Assembly (NCBI RefSeq): GCF_963169125.1
Contig: NC_084795.1
Coordinates: 95,166,911 to 95,230,910, forward strand
Length of the DNA: 64,000 nt
Reading direction: 5' to 3'
DNA from: Humulus lupulus
Taxonomy: Eukaryota > Streptophyta > Magnoliopsida > Rosales > Cannabaceae
Part shown: one piece after another, positions 1 to 10,990 of the stretch
Position numbering within the stretch: the first letter of the stretch is position 1
Layout: each line of letters opens with the position of its first letter
Made by a program: the position numbers and the translations under genes
Notes under the pieces: model-generated
Database searches by the model: none
What the model was told of the DNA's origin: nothing
Seen by the model: only the letters and a program-made list of their open reading frames with translations

Positions 1-148
1 TTAAATAAAATGACAAACAATCAAGTAAAACAAACAACAACTAAATAAAATAAACAACATTTAAATAAAACAATTCATCACACTTAACACTTAAATAAAA
101 TAAATCACAAAATTTTAATAATCTAAAAAAAAAAATTGGTGCACTACA
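1..148 (-). mobile_element. 5' edge of a B-family chromovirus LTR, continuing off the left of the window
   Basis: The reverse complement begins TGTAGTGCACCAATTTT, the same LTR start seen at 47983 and, with one change, at 52332. It continues into AT-rich LTR sequence. The TG terminus at 148 is clean, and the next bases resume element A's LTR (compare about 6545). This is therefore the 5' end of an element inserted into A's 3' LTR. Its far end, where a copy of the 5 bp CCTGG (149-153) is expected as target duplication, is not in the window. Confidence 0.75.
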
Positions 149-1919
149 CCTGGATTCGTGGTATACACTGTGAGGATATCCCAGGTATCCTATAGGGTCT
201 CTCCCTGGCAACTCGCACTCCGCGTGCTAAACGCTGCTCCCGACCCCTTGCCGTACTCGGCCTTGCCGTTCTTGGCCTTCGCCGTTCCCGACCTTCACCG
301 TTCTCGGCCCTCGCTGGTCTTGGCTCTTGCCGTTCATTCACATATACGCACATATAGCATAATTAAACAAATACTTAAACATGTATAAGCATAATCAATG
401 GGGCGACGCCCTGCAACACAATCATATAAGGTCGTAGCCTGCAACACAAACTATAGGGCCTCGCTCTACTCTACAGGTACAATAGTTTTCTTACCTGTGT
501 CCCGAGCTTTTCAAGCACCGATGCCCTGAGCACAGTCCCCTAGTCCGGGCCTCGTTGAAACCCTAGTCACAACTCATCAACAAAATCCATCCATCAAGGT
601 CTAATCCATAAAATAACTTTGGGTTACCATTCTAATCCTTGGAACCTTGAATTCTACCATTATGAGTGATAAAATCCATCCCGAGCCTTAATAATTAGGT
701 TCCCAAGCAAAAAACCCACAAGACACCCAGCATTTTGAACTAGGGTCGCAGCCCAACCCCTTAAGGGTTGCGACTTGCCTCAAAACAGAGGCAAAACACC
801 TCCCTAGAAAGACACACGGGTCGCGGCACGCTTAGCCAAGCACCGCGGTGCACCTCAAGATCAGAGGCCTCCCTAGGCCTCGCATGCACAAGGGCTGCGA
901 CATGCCCCTCCAAGGGTCGCGACTCGACCTGCAAACCCAGAAAACCCCATGCAAATTATGAGCTAACCTCCCTGAATTTCACCACTTCCGAGCCTAATTC
1001 CTAGAGTTCTGCCCATGACCCGATTCCAACCACATTATCAGTTAATATTCTCAGAAACTCCAACAACAAGTCTTCAAAACACTTCAATCCTACCACTTAG
1101 GTTCTATCTTCCAAATTCTAAAGGAAACACAGAAAAAAAACAATGCATAATTTTTATTGGATCCTTATCTCAGAATTGATCTTGGCCTGAGATTGGTGCT
1201 AGTTACCCCAACCTCTCTTCCTCCCAAACTCAGCCTTGAGTTCCCTCCTTTATCCCAGAGAATTTCAGCTCTTCCTCTTCTTTTCTTTCTTCTGGTTTTT
1301 CCCTAGACCTCCAAAGAAGATGATTATAGCATAAGCCTAAGTAATGAAACGTGAAGCATTTCCTTTCAGCCTCAAGTCTATCAACCCTTGATGCCAAATT
1401 ACCCTTTTGCCCCTTAAACCTACTCTTAACCCTTAAGAAATCCCAAGGGCAATTTCGTCATTTACCAAATCCCTTTAAGTCCCCGAGGGCAAAATGATAA
1501 ATTTCCTTGATATTCCTTCCTAAACATTCTATCTTCAAATATATCTCCAAATATTTATTTCCATAACCCGATAACCCCATAAAACGTCTAATGCCTGAAA
1601 TACCCCTCGACTCGCCCCAAGTCGAGTATTCGACCCTATTGTGACTTTCTAGCTAAACCGCTCCCTAGGACTATCTCAGATCATGCATCACAGATATATC
1701 ACAAGTATTACATTTATCACATCTATGCCCTCAACGGGCTAAAATTACAAACATGCCCCTAATAACCAAATGGAGCCCACATGCATATTTAATTCACCTA
1801 AACATGCATCTCTAGTCACATACTCATAAAAATTCACATATTATAATAATAAACCACTTATTTCCCTCTAGGAACGCTAATCAAGTCCCTAGCCATATTA
1901 GAAAATTTGGGACACTACA
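149..1919 (-). repeat. Element A 3' LTR (5' portion)
   Basis: On the minus strand it starts TGTAGTGTCCC at 1919, directly after the PPT. Positions about 489-715 align well with 6880-7105 of the 5' LTR (shared stretches around CTTACCTGTGTCCCGAGC and AATCCATCCCGAGCCTTA). Adding the roughly 505 bp present only at 6040-6544, the full LTR was about 2.3 kb. Near 255-335 there are about four imperfect 18-bp minirepeats containing GCCGTT. Confidence 0.8.
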
Positions 1920-1933
1920 GCTATCCCTTCCTT
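1920..1933 (-). other. Element A polypurine tract
   Basis: The reverse complement is AGGAAGGGATAGC, immediately upstream of the 3' LTR start at 1919 and downstream of the integrase tail. This is the plus-strand primer site expected in an LTR retrotransposon. Confidence 0.75.
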
Positions 1934-1939
1934 ACAGAA

Positions 1940-3440
1940 ATTTCGTCCTCGAAATTACCTAAACAACTCGTGATACCGCTCCCGGATCTCTGATTCAAGT
2001 TCCCATGTCGCCTCCTCAACTTTCCTGTTCCTCCACAGTACTTTCACCAAGGCGAAGGTCTTGTTCCGCAAGACCTTATCCTTTCGGTCGAGAATCTAAA
2101 CCGGCTTCTCCTCATAAGATAAATCCTGGTCTAGTTCCAGATTCTAATAACTCAGAACATGCGTCGAATCTGATACATACTTCCGGAGCATAGACACGTG
2201 AAAAACATCATGAACCCCTGATAAGGCTGGAGGCATCGCCAACCTGTAAGCTACCTCTCCAATCCATTCCAGAATCTCGAAGGGGCCAACAAACCTAGGG
2301 CTCAGCTTGCCCTGAACACCAAACCGTTTCACTATCCTCAAAGGTGAAACCCTAAGGAGCACCTGGTCACCGACCTGAAACTCTACGCTCCTGCGTCTCA
2401 AGTCCGAGTAACTCTTCTGGTGACTTTGGGAGGCAAGCATTCGAGCTCTAATCTTGTCAGTCGCCTCATTGGTCCTTTGAACCATCTCAGGACCCAAATA
2501 TCTCCTCTCACCCGTCTCATCCCAATGGATATGTGATTTGCACTTCCTCCCATAAATCATCTCATATGGAGCCACTCCGATAGTCACCTGATCACTGTTA
2601 TTGTAAAAGAACTCAATCAAAGGGAGATACTTGCTCCAAGATCCCCCAAAATCTAGCACACATGCTCGTAGCATGTCCTCCAGTAACTGAATCATCCTCT
2701 CAAACTGCCCATCTGTCTGAGGATGATAAGCGGTACTAAACCGTAACTGCGTGCCCATAGCCTTTTGCAGACTCTCCCAAAACTTGGAGGTTAAGGTGGG
2801 GTCCCTGTCGGATACTATCGACCTCGGAGCCCCATGAAGTCAAACAATTTCCTTCACATATAACTGAGCATTTTGCTCCACAGTATAAGTCGTCCAGATA
2901 GGTAAAAAGTGGGCGGACTTGGTATACCTATCCACAATTACCCACACCTAGTCATGCTGTCCCACAATCTTCGACAAACCAACCATGAAGTCCATGGTGA
3001 TATATTCCCACTTTTACCATGGAATCTCTATAGGCTACAGCAACCATGCTGGCCTCTGATGTTCAGCCTTAACCTGCTGACAAGTTAAGCACTTGGCCAT
3101 ATAATCCATCACATCCCTCTTCATGCCCGACCACCAATACAAAGCTCTTAAATCTTGGTACATCTTCATGGTACCTGGATGTAAGGAATAGGGAGTGGTA
3201 TGCAATTCATCCAAGATCTCCCGTCGGATATCAGAATCCGTTGGAACACAAATCTGACCCTTGTACTTCAGTAATCCCATCTCCAAGATAGGAAAGTCCT
3301 TAGCCGCTCTGACTAAGACATTCTCTCTGTGCCCTCTCAACTGAGAATCCTTCCCATGTGCCTCATTGATCCTCTCAAGGAGTGTATACTGAAGAGTGAT
3401 GTTGGCTAACCGACAACCACAAACTCTAACTTGCTCTAGT
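1940..3440 (-). pseudogene. Element A integrase with chromodomain-like C-terminus (broken)
   Basis: Transfers the cDNA into host chromatin. The zinc-binding part lies at about 3340-3035: HTTPYSLHPG with the two His, then CLTCQQVKAEHQRP with CxxC. The catalytic core follows, with DRYTKSAHF near 2920, SDRDPT near 2810 and the GQFER glutamate near 2690, so D,D,E are all recognisable. The C-terminal part contains the motif FHVSMLRKYV, and a chromodomain-like end (VKVLWRNRKVEEATWE) is readable through stops at about 2130-1950. Several in-frame stops (for example near 3018, 2950 and 2850) kill it. The homologous copy in element B (46873-47987) shows the same order. Family assignment is secure; lineage is inferred. 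Confidence 0.85.
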
Positions 3441-3464
3441 CATCTCCTCCGCTAGCATAGTAGA

Positions 3465-3603
3465 TAACATATGCATATTTATCATGCAACATATAACCAA
3501 ATCGCCAACATGCTAAACACATATGGCCATGCCGTCCCAGGCGCTTTACTAGGCCCTAGATTTGCGGTGTACACCGAGAGGATATCCCAGGTATCCTATA
3601 CGT
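3465..3603 (-). repeat. LTR fragment embedded in element A pol
   Basis: About 139 bp matches A's LTR at about 6452-6585, with shared blocks AACATATGCATATTTATCA, GGCCATGCCGTCCCAGGCGC and GAGGATATCCCA, in the same orientation. It sits exactly between the RT end (reading frame lost after TTPVLIL) and the linker before integrase. The whole RNase H domain is missing. It looks like a deletion repaired with, or bridged by, LTR sequence. Confidence 0.75.
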
Positions 3604-4600
3604 TCTCAGCAAAATCAATACTGGAGTGGTGATCAGTCGTCGCTTCAATTCCTTGAAACTGTTCTCACACTTGTTTGTCCACACATACTTAGTCTTCTTC
3701 CTTGTCAATTTAGTCAACAGTGTGGCTATCCTGGAGAACCCCTCAACGAACCGCCGATAATACCCTGCCAATCCAAGAAAACTCCTAACTTCATGAACAC
3801 TGCTTGGTCTTGGCCAATCTCTCACTGCCTCGATCTTATTTGGGTCAACCAGAATCCCCTCCTTACTGACAATATGGCCTAGAAACGTGACTTGCGGTAA
3901 CCAAAACTCGCACTTGCTAAACTTAGCATATAACATATGCTCTCTCAACCACTGCAATAGCAAACGTAGATGCTGCTAATGCTCTGTCTCTGACTGAGAG
4001 TATACTAGTATATCGTCAATAAACACAATCACGAACTTGTCCAAATAGACCTTGAAAACCCTATTCATCATGTCCATAAAAGTTGTTGGGGCATTGGTTA
4101 ATGCAAAAGACATAACCAAGAATTCATAATGTCCATATCTTGTACGGAAAGCGGTCTTTGGTATGTCCTCCTCTTTAATCCTTAGCTGATGGTAACCTTG
4201 CCGAAGATCAATCTTAGAAAACGCTGTCTATCCTTGTAGCTGGTCAAATAAAACATCGATCCTAGGCAGTGGGTACTTATTCTTAATGGTCAACTTGTTT
4301 AGCTCCCTGTAGTCAATATACATCCTAAGAGATCTGTCCTTCTTCTTGACAAACAACACTGGAGCACCCCATTGTGAGAAACTCAATTTGATGAACCCCA
4401 AATCCAGTAACTCCTACAACTGCATCTTCAATTCCTTCAACTCTGCCGGAGCCATTCTATAAGGTATCCTAGATACTGGCTCCGCCCTTGGCGCCAACTC
4501 TATAACAAACTCAATCTGCTGGAAATAAATCTGGAAAGTCACATACCAATCTGGTCTCACTCGGCCCAACCGACACAACCCTAGAGGTATCCACAATGTT
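3604..4600 (-). pseudogene. Element A reverse transcriptase (broken)
   Basis: RNA-dependent DNA polymerase of a Ty3/gypsy element. On the minus strand the N-terminal RT motif (EPVSRIPYRMAPAELKELK) is at about 4500-4430. The catalytic FIDD box is near 4015. The thumb and connection follow at 3963-3604, with [20 protein letters not shown] and [20 protein letters not shown], ending at TTPVLIL where RNase H should start. Several stops and frame changes separate the pieces. It is highly similar in layout to the RT of element B at 29300-30065. Confidence 0.85.
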
Positions 4601-5080
4601 TGCTAGGAATCCTATGCAACCTTTCTACATCAGGTCTCTGGCCTTTAGTGCTAAAATCAAAGGTACCTGCAGTCCACTAACTGTCCCCACAAATACAAAG
4701 GGTACCTCCCCTTCTGGTTCAAAAGTCACCATCATGCGCTTGCAGTCAATCGTCACCCCATTCTTCGATAACCAATCCATCCCTAGGATCATATCGAAGT
4801 CATCCATCACTAGCTCAATCAGATAACAGGAAATTCCCTACCGTCTATCTCTATTGGCAATGCTCTAATCGATCTCCTAGAGATTACCAGTTCCCTGTTT
4901 GGCAACAAAGTACAAAAATCCCTAGCATACAAATCACTAGGTCTACATAGATGATCTATCACTCTTGTAGACACAAATGAATGGGTAGCTCCCAAATAAA
5001 TCAATGCAGTATAAGAAAAACTAGCACTAGAAATCTGACCTGTCACGACTGAGGGGCTAGCCTCAGTCTGAGTAAAGGTG
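4600..5080 (-). pseudogene. Element A aspartic protease (active site lost)
   Basis: Retropepsin-type protease that would cleave Gag-Pol. The active-site region reads ALIYLGATHSFVS (codons at about 5010-4970), where the family has DSGATHS. The catalytic Asp and Ser are therefore replaced by Tyr and Leu. The downstream flap and core motif DMILGMDWLSKNGVTIDCK is conserved at 4800-4740. The frame is broken near 4815. The fold assignment is firm; catalytic inactivity is inferred from the missing Asp. Confidence 0.8.
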
Positions 5081-5084
5081 AATA

Positions 5085-5700
5085 CTATGGAAGGACCGAG
5101 GCTATCGCCTTGCTTCGGCTCCTCTTTCCTGGCCTGCAGGCAGTCCTTCTTCAGATGATTGACACTCCCACAGATAAAGCAGGCCCTGATCCAGCACTCT
5201 CCCTGATGTCGTCATCTGCATTGAGGACACACTGGAAAACTCCTCCAGTTGTCACCTACCCTTGACGGCCGCCAAAAACACCTCGTGCCCTCCTATCCGA
5301 CCTAGGAGGAACAAAAGAATCTGGGACCTTTATCTTCTGTTCAATGGGGCCACTACCCTAAGATGGAGGAAATCATATTCATCCACTGCTCTACCCGCAG
5401 TGGGTCTGGTCCACCCACGAAGGTGGGAGGATGATGCTTCATGAACCTCTCATACAAAGGTTCCCACCTATTCTCCATGACAGGCTGAACTGGCACTGGT
5501 GCCACAACCTACTGAACTGGCAACCCTGTGGCTTGAGGAGGGCCTGCTACCTCAGCTGTCGAAGTTCTTCCTCTATTCGATGCAGTCTAGCTTCCATTTC
5601 GGCAAACATCTGTTGCCAATTCTGTGGGGTAGGTGGAGGGTCCTGACCCTGGTTGTCATCCTCGGCCCTACTGCTGCGGGGTCTAGATGATTGTCAAGGC
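5085..5700 (-). pseudogene. Element A gag remnant with zinc knuckle
   Basis: The nucleocapsid knuckle CFICGSVNHLKKDC (CX2CX4HX4C) reads near 5185-5140. Upstream, at about 5690-5560, is an N-terminal Gag stretch containing QNWQQMFAEMEARLHRIEEE. The two are joined through stops and frame changes, and much of the capsid domain appears missing. No start codon can be assigned with confidence. Confidence 0.65.
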
Positions 5701-6019
5701 ATCTCAACAATATGCCTGCAATCAACAACGCGGCTCATCAGGCATGATAAAAACATCCAAAACCACCTCCCAATTTACATCCCCCAACCATAATAGCAAT
5801 CCACAATGCACAAATAACATACAACATCCAACGGGCCTTGACCTTGCATCATGCATATGTTAACTCATTCATCACGCTCTATATAAAATAATTAGGTAAA
5901 CAGGGCATCTAAACACATAGTCAAACAAATAATTCAGTCTTTAATAACCAACCCTGAGTCGATCTTGTCACTGACAGCGAGTGTACTTGTTTGGTCAATC
6001 TGCAGGAACCATAAACCTT
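5701..6019 (-). other. Element A untranslated leader
   Basis: Non-coding sequence between PBS and gag. It matches the leader of the LARD-type unit at 30453-30780 in its first part, sharing GACAAG followed by TCGACTCAGGGTT. No ORF or separate feature is seen. Confidence 0.6.
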
Positions 6020-6036
6020 GGCTCGCTCTAATACCA
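6020..6036 (-). other. Element A primer binding site (tRNA-Met type)
   Basis: The minus strand reads TGGTATTAGAGCGAGCC, four bases after the LTR terminus GGGCGTTACA. It matches the usual plant tRNA-iMet PBS (TGGTATCAGAGC) with one mismatch. Confidence 0.85.
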
Positions 6037-6039
6037 AGT

Positions 6040-7252
6040 TGTAACGCCCTACTTCCTTAGAGTCGTTACTAAGTGAGTTTAAAATGTGCAATTAACTCGC
6101 TAACCGAGGTTTTAGGTTAAAAGTGTAGCTAAAATGTAATTAAAGTCATATAATTTTAAAATGTAAACATTCACCAAAAATAATAAAATGATAAACATTT
6201 GGGATCCCAAAATAATGTTTGGGAATATTTACAACTCAAAAATATGATTAAAGTCGACTAAACAACAAAATTCGAACTAATACAAAACATCTCCCAAAAA
6301 TACCTATGGTCGTGCCAGCCAGGCAGACCAAACATGTACACGTCGCTTCACGCTCTCCGTACTCATGGTTGGTCGACCTTCACCTAGCCCTTACCTGCAC
6401 CATAGAGCACCCGTGAGCTGAAGCCCACCAAGAAAAATCCACACAAGCAATCAACATATGCATATTTATCAGTAAACATATAATAAAATTGCCAACAGGC
6501 TAAACACATAATGGCCATGCCGTCCCAGGCGCTTTACCAAGCCCTGGGCTCGCGGTCTACATCGTGAGGATATCCCAAGTATCCAATTGGGGTCTCACCT
6601 TGGCAACTCGCACTCCGCATGCTTAACGCTGCTCCCGACCCCTTGCCATACTCGGCCTTACCGCTCTAGGCCTTTGTCGTTCTCAACCCTCGCCGTTCCT
6701 GACCTTCGCCGTTCCCGGCCCTTGCCGTTCATTCACAAATATGCACACATAGCATAATTTTACAAATACTTAAACATACGTAAACATAAGCAATGGGGCT
6801 ACACCCTGCATCACAATCACATAGGGTCGTGCCCTGCAATACAAACTATAGGGCCACACCCTGCGCTATGGGTACAACAGTTTTCTTACCTGTGTCCCGA
6901 GCTTTCCGAGCACCAAAATACCGAGCACAGTCCCCTAGTCCGAGCCTCGCTGAAAACCTAGTCACAACGCATCAACAACATCCATCCATCAAGTTCTATT
7001 CCATTAAATAACTTTGGGTTATAATTCTCGTCTCCGGGACCTTGAATTATATCAATCCAGGTGATAAAATCCATCCCGAGCCTTAACTTTTAGATTCCCG
7101 AGCCTAAAACCTTCTTGGGGTCCAAAAAGCCACTAAGCACCATGGCCCCATAGCCCTATGCCACAGCCCGCCTCAACCAGAAACCCAACCCCCAAAATCA
7201 GCCTATGCGTGTCGCGGCCCAGCCTGTAGTGTGCTGCGGCCCGCCCCTCTTC
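6040..7252 (-). repeat. Element A 5' LTR, truncated at its 5' side
   Basis: The left edge (6040) is the LTR 3' terminus, GGCGTTACA on the minus strand. Homology with the 3' LTR runs to about 7245, after which the sequence switches abruptly to the truncated 3' LTR of element E. Roughly 1.1 kb of LTR present at 850-1919 is absent here. Confidence 0.8.
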
Positions 7253-7832
7253 CTTACAATCGACTCACAAATTATTCACCAATGGTTTCACATTTTCTCA
7301 ATGCCTTAAAGACCTATATATAGAGTGCATTTCATGCTCATAGAAGCTGAGAAAGAGTCTCCTAATAAAGACAATAATATTTGAAGATATTCTTGATTGA
7401 TGAAGAATTTCTTGTTTTAGAAGATTCAGATCCGACAGATACGATTTTGGTGGGGACAACTAATACCTGTGTCAGATCAAATTTCTCTAGATATAAATAA
7501 TGATTAATTACATCAAAGATTCAATTTTTTGAATTTTATTATCTTGAGCTGCACTAAAAAATAAAGACATATTCCAGAAACGATTTTGAGTAAGTATAGA
7601 ATATTTGCTTTATATAAACAAGATATATTGTCCCTTTATAATCATATTGTGATAAAATTAAGCTAAATATGGAATAATATGAAACTTAATATCACAATAA
7701 TAGGAAAGTAAAATTCCAAAAAATTACAATAATGGGAAAGTAATATTCTGAAAATTACAATAATGGGAAAATAAAAATTATCTTTTAAATAAAAAGATAT
7801 TTTTATAAAATATGTCAATTTTAGGATTTACA
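7253..7832 (-). repeat. Element E 3' LTR, truncated
   Basis: It matches 23358-23917. Shared blocks include CTTACAATC at the left limit, GACAGATACGATTTTGGTGGGGAC and TTTAGGATTTACA at the LTR start. The part equivalent to 22788-23357 is missing at the junction with element A. Confidence 0.85.
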
Positions 7833-7847
7833 ATCTCCCCCTTTGGC
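7833..7847 (-). other. Element E polypurine tract
   Basis: The minus strand reads CCAAAGGGGGAGATT directly before the LTR start TGTAAATCC. A second purine-rich block, GAGGGGGAGAG on the minus strand, lies at about 8038-8050. Confidence 0.8.
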
Positions 7848-8289
7848 AATTTTATAGACAAGGCATATCTATTTTTTAAAAGATCCCTACATAAAGCAAG
7901 TGAGTGCTTAAATTCACAAGAGTCACAAAATGACTCCCCTTGCCAAAAATAACCAAAGCACAAGACTAAAACAATTAAAAAAAACAAGGAGCAACTACAG
8001 GTTAAACAACATAATCGAAGCACCAAAAATAGAGCACTCTCTCCCCCTCATTGTCTAAGAAAATGCCAAAGAATAAAGGAAAAAAAACAAAAACAAAAAT
8101 ACATTTAGTGTTCTTTTACATTTATCAAAAGAAAATAAAAATAGATTGAATGGAACGGTAACCTTCATGGAGCTGGAGTGGTAGATGCATTGATGATTTC
8201 CAACGAAGCAAGAATTTGGCACTCGGAGAGACTTGCAATTCCCGTCTGGACAAAAGCGAGAGCAGTCAGGACAGCAGGGGTGTCAGGCT

Positions 8290-9880
8290 AGACATCGCTA
8301 GATCCAGAACCAGCCAAATTAATGCCTTTGATCTTTCGAGCTGTGGTCGGAGCATGGTCATCTTTGATAGTGTAGGTAGGTCCAACCAAAGGAGAAGTGA
8401 AGGTCTCGTGGGACTTCTTCAAAGGACACTGAGAGTCCAAGAGTTTGTAAATGACTTGCGGAAAGCTCAAGTGTTGACCCTTGCGTTTGGCACCACTCAA
8501 AGACATGGTTTGATAAAAAAATAAGAGCAACAAGATCGATAGTGACACCAGTCCCAATTTGAACAATAGAAAGGCCATATCTTGAGTGATGGTCGAGGAA
8601 TGAGTGGTAGGAATCCAATTGAACATTACAAATTTGAAAAGTGCTCCATAATAGTGAGTAAGGTCTGAGACCTAGAGAAATGCACTCGGTTCCCACTCCA
8701 TAGCTTGGCCAACCAATTCAGAAAAAACTTGATCCTTGGCAAACTCAATAGAATCATCAACCCCAATAGAAATGAGATTAAGGGCCTTAGCAATTTCAGC
8801 AGGACTAAATGTTTACTAATGTCCCCTAACATAAACCTTATGAAACATAAAAGAAGTCAGATCTAGCAACTTATCATTCAAATTTAGATAAAATTCCTTA
8901 ACTACCCGAGGCACAAACCCATTAAATCCAGACAAAGATCGTAACCAACCCCTTTGCTCTAAAGTAAGTAAAACCCCAAAACACATGATGAGGAGCAAAA
9001 ACAAAATTATGTTCACTAATAAAGTGACGATGCTCATAAAATTGCATATTTTTCTCATTACCATTAAAACAGAAAGTAAGAGAATGAGCTTTGAAAGAGG
9101 AACCTAAAGTACGGACATGGGCACCTTTTTGTTTAGAGACTTTGGTTGTTAATTCTGAAAATGCCAATGGCATTGCATCCTTTGGGTCAGATGCAATAGG
9201 AGTGGTTTCTGATGGGTCTTCTTCAGATTCAGTCTCCTCCTCCAAAATTTCATGAGGACCTTTAGGAATTGGCTTGGTCAAGGAGGGGTCCAACTCAAAC
9301 AGTGAGTCTTCCGTTTCAGGAGAAACATCCTCCGATGAGGTGCAAGGAGGTGGGTTGATTTTCGCCTTCAATTTGAATTTGGATAAACTAGATGAATCAA
9401 AGATGGAGCTAGTACCTTTTGCTGGAACCACTTTGGCCTTCTTGGTTCTCTTTGTTCCAACGACTTTGGATTTGCATTTTCCCTTTGCCTTGGGTGTCAA
9501 CACATCTGGGGATAACGACTATTCAGAGTCATGTTCAGATAGATCAGACATGGCTTCAGTGGAGACTGATTGTGTGGGACTTATAGTCAAGGCAGGTTTT
9601 GATTTTTCTTGACCTTTGGATGAGGCGAGTGGAAAGGTCGCGACTTGGTTTTCCTGAGCATAAAGGTTGGGAAAGATAGCCCCAATCAAGGTAGACCCCA
9701 CAGGACCCAGAAGAGCAATAACCTTCTTTCTGGCTGTGGTTTTGGGTCGACAGCCTGTAGGAGGTGAGACGGCAGGGATTGACGCTGGAATAGGTGGAGA
9801 GGCAAAGGGAACTATCTCAGGATCTGTCTCCTTCTAATACTTCAGAAATTTGGGGGTAGAACCACGACCTCAGGTTTTCA
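8290..9880 (-). pseudogene. Element E extra ORF after pol ('putative plant transposon protein'-like)
   Basis: Minus-strand reading frame of about 500 codons with several in-frame stops and at least two frameshifts (near 8960 and 8650), between RNase H and the 3' LTR. The N-terminal half (9880-9120) is Pro/Ser/Lys-rich and low-complexity, then acidic. The C-terminal half reads like the domain often annotated as putative plant transposon protein: HRHFISEHNF, then RGWLRSLSGFNGFVPRVVKEFY, VYVRGH, FSPAEIAKALNL, WIPTTHSSTITQDMAFLL and a Gly/Ser-rich end at 8290. The function of such ORFs is unknown. SIRE elements carry an env-like ORF at this place, but no signal peptide or clear membrane anchor is seen here. 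Confidence 0.6.
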
Positions 9881-9899
9881 TGGCTGCTAGGAGAGAAAC

Positions 9900-10990
9900 A
9901 AATGAAACACACAAAGAACGAAACCCTAAACACTTTGGTTACAAGTGAGAGAGAAAAAACAAGAAAACACTTAGAATGAAACAGCCCAAGTGAATTTGAA
10001 TATATAGAGTATTCGGTGCACAAAAGAGGCAATTTTGAAAATGGGTAACCGAATTTAATGTGATAAATGCCAAAATATCTCATTTTTTTTAAAAAAAAAT
10101 TCTTTCACATCTCGAAATTGGAAACTTTTTGCATGATTTTGAATATAATGAGATAAAACAAATAAATTGCATCAATTATTTTTCAAACTTGATTTTTTTT
10201 TTAAGTACACGGTCAAAGTACAAATTTTATTTTATTATTTTTTAATTTAAGAAAAATTGCCAAAAATAAAAGGTAAATTGCCATACCATATGTCTCCATG
10301 TAAATGCCAAGTCCTGTTCAAGAGAAACAAGATAACCATTTTTTTTTTACAAATTAGAAAAATGAGACCATAATTCGAAAAAGAATATACCAATCACTAA
10401 AAAATATTTTAATCAACAGGCATATGTGTGTGCATGTGTAATCAATTTCGCGTTTCTTTTTGGCCTTTTAAAGATAGGGTCATTGCCCATATTTGGCAAT
10501 TGTAGCCTTTTTTCAAATTGTAACCATAATGGAGGCTATAACTCTTATACTGATGGTATCCCTTTACACTGGTGGAGTATCCTCCAACATAATTGCTAAT
10601 TACCAGGTACCAACTTACTCAATGTCGGCTTTCACACATCAGTATAGGCAGCTCTTTTCCAAAATGGAGCCTGAAAAAGAAACTGGATTAAGGAATGCTC
10701 ATTCTAAAACAGACATAATGATTTGATCAAATATAAATTGGATGATCTATAATTTTTCAAATATGGTTTTTTATTACTCACAAAGTATAATAATTATAAC
10801 GTTCATTTTCTAAAAATTAAAAAAAAATGGTCATCAAATTTCTTCCAAATAGGACAAGAGATTTACACAAACACATATGCAAGGAAAGACAATTAATTTA
10901 TTGACAATTTCAAATAAAACAAACCCGCAAGGATTTCCTGAGGGAATCAAATTTGACCGTCTCTAAGGCTTTTGTAAAAATATCTGTAAT
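9900..10990 (-). other. Element E spacer between RNase H and the extra ORF
   Basis: AT-rich, no convincing coding sequence. A plus-strand open frame at 10493-10726 has no recognisable domain and sits in otherwise low-complexity sequence. Confidence 0.5.

Larger units (their letters stand above)
149..7252 (-). mobile_element. Element A: decayed Ty3/gypsy chromovirus, minus strand
   Basis: Read on the minus strand the order is truncated 5' LTR (7252-6040), tRNA-Met-type PBS (6036-6020), gag remnant, protease, reverse transcriptase, a misplaced LTR fragment where RNase H should be, integrase with chromodomain-like tail, PPT (1933-1920) and 3' LTR (1919-149). The LTR-end/PBS context, the domain order and the integrase tail place it among chromoviruses (Tekay/Del-like; inferred). 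All domains carry stops or frameshifts. The 3' LTR is interrupted at 148 and the 5' LTR is cut off at about 7252, so no target duplication can be seen. Confidence 0.85.

Noticed and set aside
6020..6036. tRNA gene remnants at the tRNA-like matches (also 26848, 30441, 37280)
   Set aside because: Only 10-17 bp complementary to the tRNA 3' end, located right beside LTR ends: primer binding sites.
10493..10726. 77-codon plus-strand frame in element E
   Set aside because: Opposite to the element, no domain, no conserved motif, flanked by low-complexity AT-rich DNA.
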